This document shows, piece after piece, positions 1-9,636 of a stretch of 64,000 bases of DNA. How positions within the stretch are numbered: position 1 is the stretch's first letter; every line of letters starts with the position of its first letter. Position numbers and translations under genes: made by a program. The notes beneath the pieces were generated by a model. That model had not been told where the DNA came from. It saw nothing but the letters and a program-made list of their open reading frames with translations, and did not search any database. The DNA comes from Cocos nucifera. Its lineage: Eukaryota; Streptophyta; Magnoliopsida; Arecales; Arecaceae. The stretch lies in assembly GCA_006176705.1 (NCBI GenBank), contig QRFJ01001019.1, positions 62,001-126,000 of the forward strand, in the 5' to 3' direction.

Positions 1-628
1 AATACCATAATGCTGATGATAACCCTTGGTAGTCAGAAAGACTTTATAGGTCTCCACCTTTTCTTCTGTGCTCCTTTTCCTTTTGAAGACCTACTTGCAT
101 CCTATGGGTTTTACCCCTTTAGGTGGCATGAAGTTCATTTCGGATTTCATAGCTTCAAGCCACTTATCAGAGTCGAATCTCTATATTGCATCCATGTAAG
201 TGATCGGATCCTCATCATTCTCATCAAGCTCAATAGGATCACTGTCTTAGATTAGAAAATTATAGTATCTATCCAATTGATGCGATACTCTATCGGATTG
301 CCTTAAAGGTGCCTCTTCAATGGGCTCTAGGTTTGATCTTATCAAATCTAGTTCTGTAGGTTTACTAAAATATGCTGGTTCTTCTACCTATCGAACTTCA
401 CCAAGTTCAACTTTAGAGGCATCAGTTTCTTTCTCAAGAAACTCATTTTTCAAAAAGACTGTCCTATTACTAACGATCACATTTTATTCTTCAACAAGGT
501 AGAAGCAATATTTCATAGTTTTCTTGGGGTATCCTATAAACAAGCATTTATCAGATTTGGGTCTAAGCTTATCTATCTACAAATATTTGATATAAGCTAG
601 ACAATCTCAAACCCTAAGATGAGAGAGT
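1..628 (-). pseudogene. Copia element 1 pol fragment: start of RT and C-terminal integrase
   Basis: On the minus strand this aligns along its length with 19390-20046 of copia element 2, which encodes the end of integrase, the linker and the start of reverse transcriptase. No long minus-strand frame survives, so it is a pseudogene. The rest of RT, RNase H and the 3' LTR must lie left of position 1. The fragment stops exactly at the CACTA insertion and resumes at 7984. Plus-strand frames here are antisense shadows. Confidence 0.85.
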
Positions 629-650
629 CACTACAACAAAATAGGTTTTT
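629..650 (+). repeat. CACTA left terminal inverted repeat
   Basis: The first 22 bases match the inverted right end (7959-7980) at 20 of 22 positions, with differences at positions 9 (C/T) and 17 (G/A). The terminal CACTA is intact. Terminal repeats like this are where the TNP proteins cut. Confidence 0.95.
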
Positions 651-1160
651 AGCGACGCAAAATTTTCGTTGCTAATAATCAATTTTTGTCGCTAATAATT
701 ATTAGTGATGAAATTTTCGTCGCTAATTCTTAGTCGCAAAAAATAGGATCGCAGATAATTATTAACGATGAAATTTTTTTTTCATCACTAATAATAATTA
801 TTTATGATAAAAAAATTTTATCGATAAAAAATTTCTACATTCGTTACCTTTTCTATGATAAAATTATTTATGATGGAAACAACTTTTTTTCCATCATAAA
901 TAATATTTTATCAATGAAAAATTTCCATCGTACATAATGATTATCTACGACAAAAATAATTTCATCATAGATAATGATTATCTATGACTAAAAATTTTCA
1001 TCACAGATACTTGATTATCTATGACGAATAATTTTCATCATAGATAGTTGATTATCTATGACGAAAATAATTCCATTATAGATAATCAGTTATCTACGAT
1101 GAAAATTTTTCATCATAAATAATCAATTATCTATGATGATAATTTTTCATCATAAATAAT
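651..1160. repeat. CACTA left subterminal repeat block
   Basis: Many short direct and inverted copies of a motif like TTATCTATGATGAAAATTTT and its complement, spaced every 30-50 bases and able to form small hairpins. In this superfamily such repeats bind the TNPA-type protein. The left block mostly uses the ATCTATGAT form and the right blocks the ATTAGCGATG form. No coding potential is seen. Confidence 0.85.
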
Positions 1161-1499
1161 TACATCATAAATAATATTTTATAAAAATAAAAAAATATTT
1201 TCATATTAATTTTTTAATTTTAAAAAAATAAAATAAAAAATTCATAAATAAATATCATCATTTCATTCATCCATAAATAAACATAAATAAATGTCATCAT
1301 TTCATTCATCCATAAATAAATTTTATTTTTTATTACATAAAAATTTAATTATAAAAAATATTTTTTTTTGTAAATACAAAATATCCAAAATAAAAATATA
1401 TAGAAATAGATAGCCGACCATCAAGCACCAGCAATATCTGGAGAAGAAAAATGGGTTGAAGAATGAGGAGAGCACTAAGAAAAGCTTGGATCGGTCTGC
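1161..1499. other. AT-rich non-coding stretch in CACTA with a ~39-bp direct duplication
   Basis: A+T-rich sequence between the subterminal repeats and the 3' end of the minus-strand gene. At about 1250-1318 a segment containing TCATCATTTCATTCATCC occurs twice in tandem. It probably includes the 3' untranslated end of the transposase gene. Nothing else is recognised. Confidence 0.6.
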
Positions 1500-3057
1500 T
1501 GTTGCCTCATCATGTGCATCATCTGCTCCATCTATGCTATCCACTCTATCATCTGCATCTGGAATAGGTGGTACTCATCGATGCATGCACTTAAATCAAC
1601 AGTCTGCTGTCGATTCTTAGTAGTCTGTCTCTGTATCTCCGCTAGTCAGATATCATAGGCAGCATGGATATCAGCCCTGGACGGACGTGAAGATGGAGGA
1701 GCTTTGATCCCATGCCCTAGCCTCCTAACATAATAGGGTCTCATACCAAGCATTCGATCACAGATCTCATCATCTCTGGGTGAAGTCGAGCCCTCTAGGA
1801 TAGGCTGGGATCTAATATCTATCATACGATCCTGAAAATTTAATTTATAGCTATTCTAAGTTTGTACTGAAAATCAAAATGCAAATACACAAATAGTTAG
1901 AAAAACTTACATAAAGCTCTTAGCTCCCGATCGTTCAGCCTCCTGACCATCGTTGATGTGTCCGCTTGTAGATATCGATCTTATCAGGAAGCTCACCACT
2001 CTCTACATCTCTCTATAATTTAAGAATAATTAATAAAAAAAATTTAAATAGTTAAAGAGTTAATATATGATAAATAGAAATTACTTATCATCTGCTCCAT
2101 ATGGCGAGCGAATAGCCTCGAACCCCCATAATGCAAGACTATCTGTCTTGTCCGATTTGCGGTATTCTTGGCACATCGATCCTGCATAGTTAACATTCAA
2201 ATTAATCAATAAATAACTAAATTTAAAAATAAATAATATTTAATTATTAAATTCTAAATAAGAAGAAGTTATTCGATATGCTGGATCCTCGTACGTGCGG
2301 CATATGACAGTCCAGTCCTCCATAATGATGCTATCATATGGTCACTATCGCACTGCCTCCACCTCCTGGTCGTGCACTACAGCATACTAGTGGTGATAAA
2401 TATGATGCCGACACTTCTTAAAACATGAGCATAAATCATCATCTACAGCTCGTCGTACACGATCGTGCTCAAAATCAATAATATCAAAAATAGCCTATGA
2501 ATAACAAATATTATAAGAATTAGTGCTAATTAAATATTTAAATAAATATTATTATACCTATAAGTGGCTATAGAAGATCTTCCTCTGAGGTCATGTAACC
2601 TGACTCCAATCAAAGAGCATCATCGAGACATAGCTATGGCAAATGATGCCAGCTCAGTCTGCCATGGCTCACACAATCCCCTAATAGGTCTAGTATAGCC
2701 TAATGGAATCTTGATGTGGAGATGCTGTCCCTTATGCTCACATCTCCTACGCTCAAGGACAAGATTCTTCGATGGACCTCACCTCGCCTCACCATCAAAA
2801 TAGAATGGCCTAAAAAAATAATGAATAAATTATTAGTATATTAGCCATCTATTAATCTAATAGATAAATTAAAATCAAATTTTATAATATAAAAAATATT
2901 AAAATACCACTCGGGCCTGCCCAATCACTCGAACCCGCCTCATCAGATCCTCCTATATAGGGCCCTTCGGGGACTCCAATGGTGCAACAGTGGAAATGGA
3001 GGAAGGCTCAGGGGTAGGCTAGAAAGTCGAATGTCATCGTATCCCTCCTGGCACCAT
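1500..3057 (-). pseudogene. CACTA second protein, plant transposase Ptta/En/Spm-like (Transposase_24), decayed
   Basis: Read on the minus strand in several exons. A candidate start ATG lies at 3057 and a Ser/Pro-rich N-terminus follows. Exon 2 (about 2809-2562) holds the segment IPLGYTRPI followed by an ELASF block. Further exons carry a basic EHDRVRRAV segment, an EDW...Y..P.Y segment (about 2495-2275), NTANRTRQIVLHYGGS (about 2180-2130), and a C-terminal SRADIHAAYDIWLAEIQRQ segment (about 1690-1620). Order and motifs fit the Ptta/En/Spm family (PF03004), believed to bind DNA ends. AT-rich introns with GT/AG borders separate the exons (for example about 2810-2907). In-frame stops and at least one frameshift (about 2600) show that it is dead. 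Exon limits are approximate. Confidence 0.75.
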
Positions 3058-3068
3058 ACCTGCAATTC

Positions 3069-3794
3069 TTAAAGTATGTATTTAATTAATATACAATCAT
3101 TTTTGCAGGCATGTATAGGAATATAGCTAAGTCTCAATTTTTTCATATACATTTTTACTTCAGTATATGATTTCAAAAGTGTCGATCCATCAGGAAGAGC
3201 TGCTTTAATCAATGCTAAATTTTGATCAAAAGACTTTTGACTCCATCGATTTACAGTTTTAATATGAAGCAATTTTATCAAAAACTCTAACTTGGAGAAC
3301 TGCACATAATTTGGGTAGAGTGGCTTTCGTGCATCCCGAACAAGCTTTGCAAACTATTCTGAAGTCCCTTCTATCTCATTAATATTGTATTCATGATCAA
3401 AACTACCTTGAGATTCACTAGCACTCATGGGTATATTTGAGCTAACACCCTGATGTAAATCATTCAGTAGCGAACGTATATCATCATGTTCGATAGGTTT
3501 AATAGTATCAATATCATCTTCAATATCGTTATCATCATACACAACTTCATTAGGATTACCCTCTCCATGCCATATCTAGCGAGTATACTTCTTATCCATA
3601 CCAAAACATAGCAGATACTCCTTAACAAGTGATATGTAATGATACACCATATTGATACATCTTTTACATGGATACTTTATTCGACTGGCACTATAAGCCT
3701 TACACCATGCAAATTCAATAAAATCTCGAATACCTTTTCAATATTCAGGCAAGAAAATATCCCTGACGTTCATCCAACTTTTATCAATATCCAT
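3069..3794 (-). pseudogene. TNP2-type CACTA transposase, N-terminal part only
   Basis: A single minus-strand frame from an ATG at 3794. It begins MDIDKSWM, then FAW and IKYPCKRC, the layout of the transposase-associated domain (PF13963). An acidic linker follows (3542-3354), then KLRLSYIPIHACKNDC near the end, the start of the TNP2 domain (PF02992). Three in-frame stops interrupt it, two of them at positions where the family usually has Trp. The frame ends right after the Cys-bearing segment; the several hundred residues with the catalytic acidic residues are missing. The next minus-strand sequence is the start of the second CACTA gene only about 12 bases on, so an internal deletion has probably fused the two transcripts. 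Confidence 0.85.
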
Positions 3795-4220
3795 CTGACA
3801 ATAAAGAATAATGATTCATGAATTCTAACTCTACCAACTCCTTCCTAATAGGTATGGTTCTATCCCTTTCAAAATGCATCACTTTTATTATTGCCACAGC
3901 TTTGTTCTTTATTCCATATCCAAAAAAAAATCTGGCAGCATCTTCCTATAGTTCTCCAAGTACATGATATAGATGGATCATATTTTAACCACTTCTAATA
4001 TGTACCCAGAGAATGAATAAGATAACTATGATGGAGTTTTCCATAGTAGAACATAGAACATGATGACAATAATAAAATATTGATACATTTTTGAACTGTC
4101 CAAATTGGGGCATCCAAGAGCCGTTCACAAAGTTCATTTTGGGGACCTTGTGACTAACTTTTGAATAGGAGTCCAAGGTTACATGATTGCATGCATAATA
4201 TAATTATCAGATAGGATCCG
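3795..4220. other. CACTA leader/intron-like region upstream of TNP2 remnant
   Basis: Lies upstream of the TNP2 start on the minus strand. A 63-residue minus frame (3985-4176) has no motif I know. It is most likely untranslated leader or intron of the transposase transcript. Confidence 0.4.
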
Positions 4221-4390
4221 AGATGGAGATTCGATCTGGATCATGGCCTGAATCTCAGACAGGATTCTGACTCATATCCCTAATTGGAACTCAATTCGAA
4301 TCCCAGATCGAGATCCGACCTGGATCATGACCCAAATCCCAGACTGAGATCTCGACTCATATTCTTGATCGAAACTCGATCCGAATCTCA
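4221..4390. repeat. Two-copy 84-bp tandem repeat
   Basis: Copies start at 4221 and 4305 (AGATGGAGATTCGA and AGATCGAGATCCGA) and align over their length, with several differences. The unit is rich in GATC/TCGA words. No coding motif is seen. Confidence 0.75.
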
Positions 4391-4639
4391 AACCAGATAT
4401 TTTATATGCATTAGAAATTAAAATATTTAGTTAATTAAAATTAAAATAATAAATCATCATCAATATGGAATATAGGAACTAAACAAATAATAAAATTAAA
4501 CTATAACAAGTAAAAGCATAAAAATATAAAAAACTAACTATTTTAATTATTAAAAATATCTAATTTTTAATTATTTTATTATTTTATCTTAAAATTTAGT
4601 ATTATTATTAAAATTATTATTATCATTATCATTTTATCC
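4391..4639. other. AT-rich spacer in CACTA
   Basis: Very A+T-rich and without an open frame or clear repeat. It is probably an intron or spacer between the GC-rich leader and the transposase region on the minus strand. Confidence 0.5.
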
Positions 4640-5100
4640 CAGACCCCCACCCATCGCAGCCCCCCGGCCCCCTAGCCCTTGAGCCGCCCCTCCGCTGCCC
4701 ACCACCCATGGCTCCCATCGACTGAGCCATCACTGCCGCCCCATGCACCCCCACCCAACCATCGTGACCCCCTCCTCGGCCCCCCAGCCCCTACGCCACC
4801 CACGTACCTACCGTCATGGCCCCCAACACCCTACAGCTTCCCTCCACTGCCCACCACCTATGGCTGCCCACCCGAGACAACACCGATCGCCACGCACCCC
4901 TCCATGCCCCATGCACCCCCAATCACCCCCCACCCGACCATCGCAGGCCCCACCTCGGCGCCCCATCCCTAGCGGCCCCTATGGTGCCAACCCTCCATCT
5001 CCCACCACCAACGGCCTCCATCAGGGCCGTCAAACGCCACGCACGACAGCAGGCACCCACCATCCACTATCGGCATCTGCCACTAGCCACCGCACGGTAA
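4640..5100. repeat. GC-rich island of three ~151-bp imperfect tandem repeats
   Basis: A sharp C-rich (plus-strand) island inside AT-rich DNA. The word CCCACCACC followed by a variant of ATGGC recurs at about 4698, 4849 and 5000, and a CATGCACCCCCA block recurs at 4742 and 4911, giving a ~151-bp period. Three overlapping proline-rich plus-strand frames come from base composition. On the minus strand the island lies between the CT-rich candidate leader (5150-5405) and the transposase genes, so it may be transcribed as leader or first intron. Confidence 0.7.
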
Positions 5101-5149
5101 CAAGCACGTCGCCAACCCCCAGATCAAAAGAATAATTAAAAAAATAAAA

Positions 5150-5405
5150 TCTAATCCATAACCGACAAGTATTTACCTTCGTCGATGATCGATTGGCCGA
5201 AAATACACAGCAGTAAGAGCAACGGCGGTAACAACGGTGGTGTCAATGGTGAAGACAATGATGGCAACAACAACGATGAAAATGGGAAAGGTGGTCATCG
5301 ACCGATGGAAGCCTATGAGGAGGGGGAGAGAGCGATCGAGGGGGAGAGAGAGGGAGACGAGCCGAAGTGGGTTTTACGGGAGTGGGTTGGAATATTTAAA
5401 GGTTA
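5150..5405 (-). promoter_or_regulatory. Candidate CACTA promoter/leader (minus strand), CT-rich
   Basis: Read on the minus strand, a TTTAAATA motif near 5393-5400 is followed by a CT-rich run (about 5310-5360), an arrangement common at plant transcription starts, and then by the GC-rich island and transposase genes. Plus-strand glycine- and asparagine-rich frames here are compositional. Placement is inferred from context only. Confidence 0.4.
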
Positions 5406-5699
5406 TTAGCAATGAAATTATTGACGATGAAACTTTTATAGCTAAAAATATTATTTATGATGAAAATAAATAATTTCTCACTAATATTAATTATTTATGA
5501 TAAAATTATTTCGATCGCTAAAATTTTTTTCCTCTCCAAAAAATAATAAAATAAATTATTTATGATAAAAATAATATTTCATTGCTAATAGTTCATTATT
5601 TATGATGAAAATAATTATTCATCATAAATAACTAATTTTTAGTGAGTTATTATTTTCATCGCTAATAATTCATCATAAATAACTAATTTTTTTAAATAA
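5406..5699. repeat. CACTA right subterminal repeats, inner block
   Basis: Short AT-rich motifs of the type TTATTTATGATGAAAATAAT in both orientations, like those at 651-1160 and 6999-7958. They are cut off by the fold-back at about 5700 and resume after it, which suggests that the fold-back split one continuous block. Confidence 0.75.
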
Positions 5700-6970
5700 A
5701 GAAAATATGGACTATTTTAAAAACCAAAAAGAAAAATTTATCCTATTTTATTAATGCGATGGGGTTATGGGTGCGAGTGCATTCACTATTAAATACCCCA
5801 TAAGTAAATTATTTTTTTTCTATTTTTAAAAGAATTAGTATCATTTTAAAATTTAATTTTTTTTCTGAATATTACATGTGATTTGAATTTTAACATCCAT
5901 CTTAACCATTCATTATTTAAGTAATTATTGTGAAAGCACCATCACAAAATATCCCCTCGATCAGGTTGCACTAGCTATGCAAATCAACAAAAAATAATTT
6001 CAACGATCACGAATGATCGTATGATGATCTGATAGATAGAAACCATTAATCAGTTCAAAAATTTGCACCGATGATCTCTATGATATTTCTAGCATACTAG
6101 AAAAATTTCACTTCATGGGATGATGATTTGATCAGCTAAATGAAAAATGAGTGATTAAAATACCAATTAGCGTGTGATTATTAGATTATTTTTTAAGATA
6201 AATGATCTTTGCTAATAGTTTGATCATTTTTATGATGGTGATCGTAAAATGCAAATCAAATGCATATAAATTATCTAAAACTACACGTTTCTTGATACAC
6301 ATTCTTAAGATTTCTAAGCAATTATACTTATGCTGTTGTAAAATGTACGTAACATGGATGATTCATATACATGGAGTTTAGGTTTTATGATTACCATCAT
6401 ATAGATAATTCAAATATCAGCAAAGATCATTTGTCAAAAAATTATCTTATAATCAAACATCGTTTGGCCTCTTGATCACTCATGTTTTAATTAACAGTCC
6501 AAATCATCCCGTGCTAAATTGACTATCATAATTATATCTGATTGAAGTAAAATTTTGATAGCATTCTAAAAATATTATAGAAATCATCATTGCAAGTTTT
6601 TGATCCCATCGATTATTTCTATCTATCAGATCATCATACGATCACTCGTGACCATTGAAATTAAATTTTATCGACCTACATAGCCAAAGCTACTAGATCG
6701 AGGTGATATTTTGTGATGGTGCTTGCATGATAACTAGTTAAATAATGAATGAGGAAGATGATATTTAAATTATAAAATTATATAATATTCAAAAAAAATA
6801 AAAAAAATTTAAAAGAACACTAATTTTTAAAAAAATTATAAAAAAATACTTATTTTGCTTGTAGATGAGCTAACAGTGGATGCAGTCGAACTCCTTAATC
6901 CCATCGCATCGACCCTACATGCCATATTTTTTTGATTTTTTATTTTTAAAGAAGTTCATAATTCTTTTAA
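5700..6970. repeat. Large imperfect inverted repeat (fold-back), arms ~600 bp
   Basis: The left arm (about 5700-6285) pairs with the right arm (about 6345-6970) in inverted order. Matching blocks include GCACCATCACAAAATATC (about 5936) against the inverted copy near 6705, TCGTATGATGATCTGATAGA on both sides, and ATGCGATGGG near the outer ends. A spacer of about 60 bases lies near 6290-6345. The arms differ by scattered substitutions and small indels. The repeat is unlike the flanking subterminal motifs, so it may be a separate nested element with long terminal inverted repeats. No transposase frame and no clear TSD were found. Confidence 0.8.
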
Positions 6971-6998
6971 TTTAAAACTTTGATCGACTTATTTGTAA

Positions 6999-7758
6999 TG
7001 GAATATTAGCAATGGAAACTTTTCATCGCTAATAATCAATTATTTATGACGAAAAAGATAGTTGCATCCTAAATAATCAATTATTAACGATGAAAAATTT
7101 TCATCACTAATAATCTATTATTTAATTTTTTTAAAAATTATTTATTAATGAAAGATTATTAGCGATGAAAATTTTTCATCGCTAATAATCGATTATTTGC
7201 GACGTAACTATCTTTTTCATTGCAAATAATTGATTATTAGTGATGAAAAATTTTCATCGCTAATAAGCTATCATTTAATTTTTTAAAAAATATTTATTAA
7301 TAAAAGATTATTAGTGATGAAAATTTTTCATTGCTAATAATTGATTATTTATGATGCAACTATCTTTTTTATCATAAATAATTGATTATTAGCAACGAAA
7401 AATTTTCATTGCTAATAATCTATTATTTAGTTTTTTAAAAAATATTTATTAATGAAAGATTATTAGCGATAAAAATTTTTCATTGCTAATAATTGATTAT
7501 TTATGATGTAACTATCTTTTCCATTATAAATAATTGATTATTAGTGATGAAAATTTTTCATCGCTAATAATCTATCATTTAATTTTTTAAAAAATATTTA
7601 TTAATGATAGATTATTAGCAACAAAAATTTTTCATCATGAATAATCGATTATTTACGATGCAACTATCTTTTCCATCATAAATAATTGATTATTAACGAT
7701 GGAAAGTTTTCATCACTAATATTCTAATATTTTTTTAAGAAAAATTATTAAAGATCGT
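6999..7758. repeat. Five-copy 152-bp tandem array in CACTA right subterminal region
   Basis: Copies begin at about 6999, 7151, 7303, 7455 and 7607. Each holds a palindrome like TTAGCGATGAAA/TTTCATCGCTAA, an ATTTATGATG...ACTATCTTTT...CATAAATAATTGAT segment and the spacer TTTAATTTTTTAAAAAATAT. The array multiplies the candidate binding motif near the right end. Confidence 0.85.
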
Positions 7759-7958
7759 CTATTAACGATGAAAATTTCTCATCAATAATAATTATTATTT
7801 ATGATGGAAAACAAATTTCCATCATAAATAATAAATTATTAGCGATGAAAAAAAATTTTCATCGCTAATAATTTTTTTTTTTGCAATGGACATATTTTTT
7901 CGTTGCTAATAATTGTATTTGCAACGTAAATTATTTCATCATAAATATTTGCATCATT
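7759..7958. repeat. CACTA right subterminal repeats, outer block
   Basis: More single copies of the palindromic ATTAGCGATGAAA motif and its AT-rich variants, leading into the terminal repeat. Confidence 0.8.
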
Positions 7959-7980
7959 AAAAATCTATTTTATTGTAGTG
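7959..7980 (-). repeat. CACTA right terminal inverted repeat
   Basis: Ends TTGTAGTG; the inverted copy gives CACTACAATAAAATAG, pairing with the left end. It is followed directly by the TSD AGT at 7981-7983. Confidence 0.95.
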
Positions 7981-7983
7981 AGT

Positions 7984-9140
7984 GTTAGTCTATGTTCAAT
8001 CCATATCTCATATAAAGTTTTTGCAATAGATTTACTCAGAATGTTGTTCAGAACAAAATAAGCAGTCTTAAATGCATCACCTTAAAAAAAAATTGATAGA
8101 CTTGCAAATTCTATCATGGACCGAACCATGTCCAACAGGATTTGGTTCCTCCTTTCAACACCCCATTATGCTGTGGTGTTTTAGAAGGATTCCATTAAGA
8201 GAGAATTTCATTCTCTTCTAGGCATGTCAAAAATTCATTGAAAAGATATTTACCTCCTTGATCTAACCAAAAAATTTTAGTACTCTTTCTAAGTTATTTT
8301 TCTACCTTATTACAATATCATTTAAATATTTTAAATAAATTAAATTTATAAGATAGACGTGCCCATACCTAGATAGGTCGTCAATAAATGTAATGAAGTA
8401 GTTATACCCACCTCTAGCATATATGTTCATAGGTCAGTATGTACTAAACCTAGAATATCACTGGCTCGTTTATCCTTTCTAGTAAAAGGTGATCGAGTCT
8501 TCTTTTCAAGAAGGCAGGACCATAGGCATTCAACGATTCAAAATCTTTGATGTCGAGGATTCTCTCCTAGATCCTATTCTTATTTATATGACCAAGTCGA
8601 TAGTACCAAAGATAGGCATCGATGATATTATCTAATTTTGGATATTTATTAGATGTGCACATCACATTAATGACTATGATAAAATATAAATATTATTTTT
8701 TAATTATCCTTATATTATTACAATATCATTCATAATGATATCATAATAATTTTTTTTTATGGATAAGCAATAACCATCTTAGGCCAAAAGCCCTACAAAT
8801 ATCATGTTCATCATAAAGGATGGATAATAGTGATAATCACTTAAAATGACGTTATTTATTTTGAAAACAAGCTCAATAATTTTCAATGCTATGATTGGAA
8901 CATTACTTCCATCTCAATATTCAGGATTCTTTCATCATTCTCAAACTTTCTACTGATCTAAAATTCATGCAATGAATTGCATATATGAATTGGACTTTCG
9001 GTATCTAATATCCAGATAATAGTATTACAAATAGAAAAATTATAAGGTGTTATCATATAACAATCTTGACCAACAACTATTTATTGCTTTCTCCTATTTA
9101 GCCTATTCAGATCAAGAGAATAATTCCTCTTCCAGTCTGC
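7984..9140 (-). pseudogene. Copia element 1 pol fragment: integrase, pre-integrase and protease region
   Basis: Minus-strand sequence that aligns with 20047-21200 of element 2, so it encodes the integrase core, the GAG-pre-integrase zinc region and, at its 5' end, the protease. No frame longer than about 60 codons survives on the coding strand. It joins 1-628 once the CACTA element is removed. A poly-A run near 8085-8091 and many indels add to the decay. Confidence 0.8.
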
Positions 9141-9530
9141 CTGATTTGGGTCGGTAATAAAGTTCTCGTTCTAAAGGGGCTGAGACATCCCAACATGATG
9201 CATCTCTTCTTTAGAAGTGTCAAAGGACTCATTCAATACTTGAATCATTTCCTCCAACTCACCATCCTGAAACTTGCGATGGAACTCCTCATTTATCGCG
9301 GTCCGCATAATGCAACACACCATAGTGTGATCATTAAGACACTTCTAATAAGTATCTCAGATCGCATCAAAAGCATTTGGAGTAGGCTCCTTAGGTGCTG
9401 GATTCGTAAGAACATATAGGATCGGTTCATGCCCCAGAATAATACTTAATTTTTTATACCAATTATTGAAATTAGGTCCTATAAGCTTATCATTGTCCAA
9501 CAGTGAATGGAGTGACAAAACACTAGCCAT
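9141..9530 (-). pseudogene. Copia element 1 gag, N-terminal part
   Basis: The minus-strand frame starts at ATG 9530 with the block LLDNDKLIGPNFNNWYKKL, typical of the start of copia gag (packaging domain). An MRTAINEEFHRKFQDGELEE block follows. In-frame stops occur where CGA or CAG would be expected. A basic segment (WKRNYS, about 9140) is near the protease side. Gag forms the particle that encloses the RNA. Element 2 has lost this N-terminal part. Confidence 0.8.
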
Positions 9531-9636
9531 TCTATTTAACTAAAAGGAAAACAAAAGACCTAATTAGTATGTGAATTAAGCCTAAAGATTTGGACTTTAG
9601 TCTAAAGGTCCTCCCACTATTTTCTATAAATTGGTA
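9531..9636 (-). other. Copia element 1 untranslated leader, piece 1
   Basis: Leader between gag and the 5' LTR of element 1. It matches 41225-41360 of element 2 and continues at 15479 after element E. Its last five bases, TGGTA (9632-9636), are one copy of the TSD of element E. Confidence 0.75.

Larger units (their letters stand above)
629..7980 (-). mobile_element. CACTA (En/Spm-type) DNA transposon, non-autonomous, 7352 bp
   Basis: The left end reads CACTACAACAAAATAG and the right end is its near-perfect inverted copy, CTATTTTATTGTAGTG. Both are flanked by the 3-bp duplication AGT (626-628 and 7981-7983), as expected for CACTA elements. Deleting the element and one AGT rejoins copia element 1 so that it matches element 2 at about 20035-20060 without a break. 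Inside are short palindromic subterminal repeats at both ends, two decayed minus-strand transposase genes, a GC-rich island and a fold-back. The DDE core of the TNP2 transposase is absent, so it could move only with transposase supplied from elsewhere. Confidence 0.95.

Noticed and set aside
10..502. Plus-strand frames of 60-81 codons at the left edge
   Set aside because: Antisense shadows of the minus-strand copia pol; similar shadows occur at 19320-19757 opposite RT of element 2.
651..1160. Possible rho-independent terminators or riboswitch-like hairpins
   Set aside because: The many small hairpins are CACTA subterminal repeats in a eukaryotic genome.
3639..3821. 60-codon plus-strand frame
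   Set aside because: Opposite strand of the transposase-associated domain of the CACTA TNP2 remnant, which has the recognisable motifs.
4679..5135. Three overlapping proline/histidine-rich open frames of 94-130 codons
   Set aside because: They overlap in different frames on a C-rich tandem repeat and have no domain; they arise from composition.
5185..5473. Gly/Asn-rich and Met/Arg/Glu-rich frames (74-78 codons)
   Set aside because: Low-complexity purine-rich DNA next to the CACTA leader; overlapping frames without motif.
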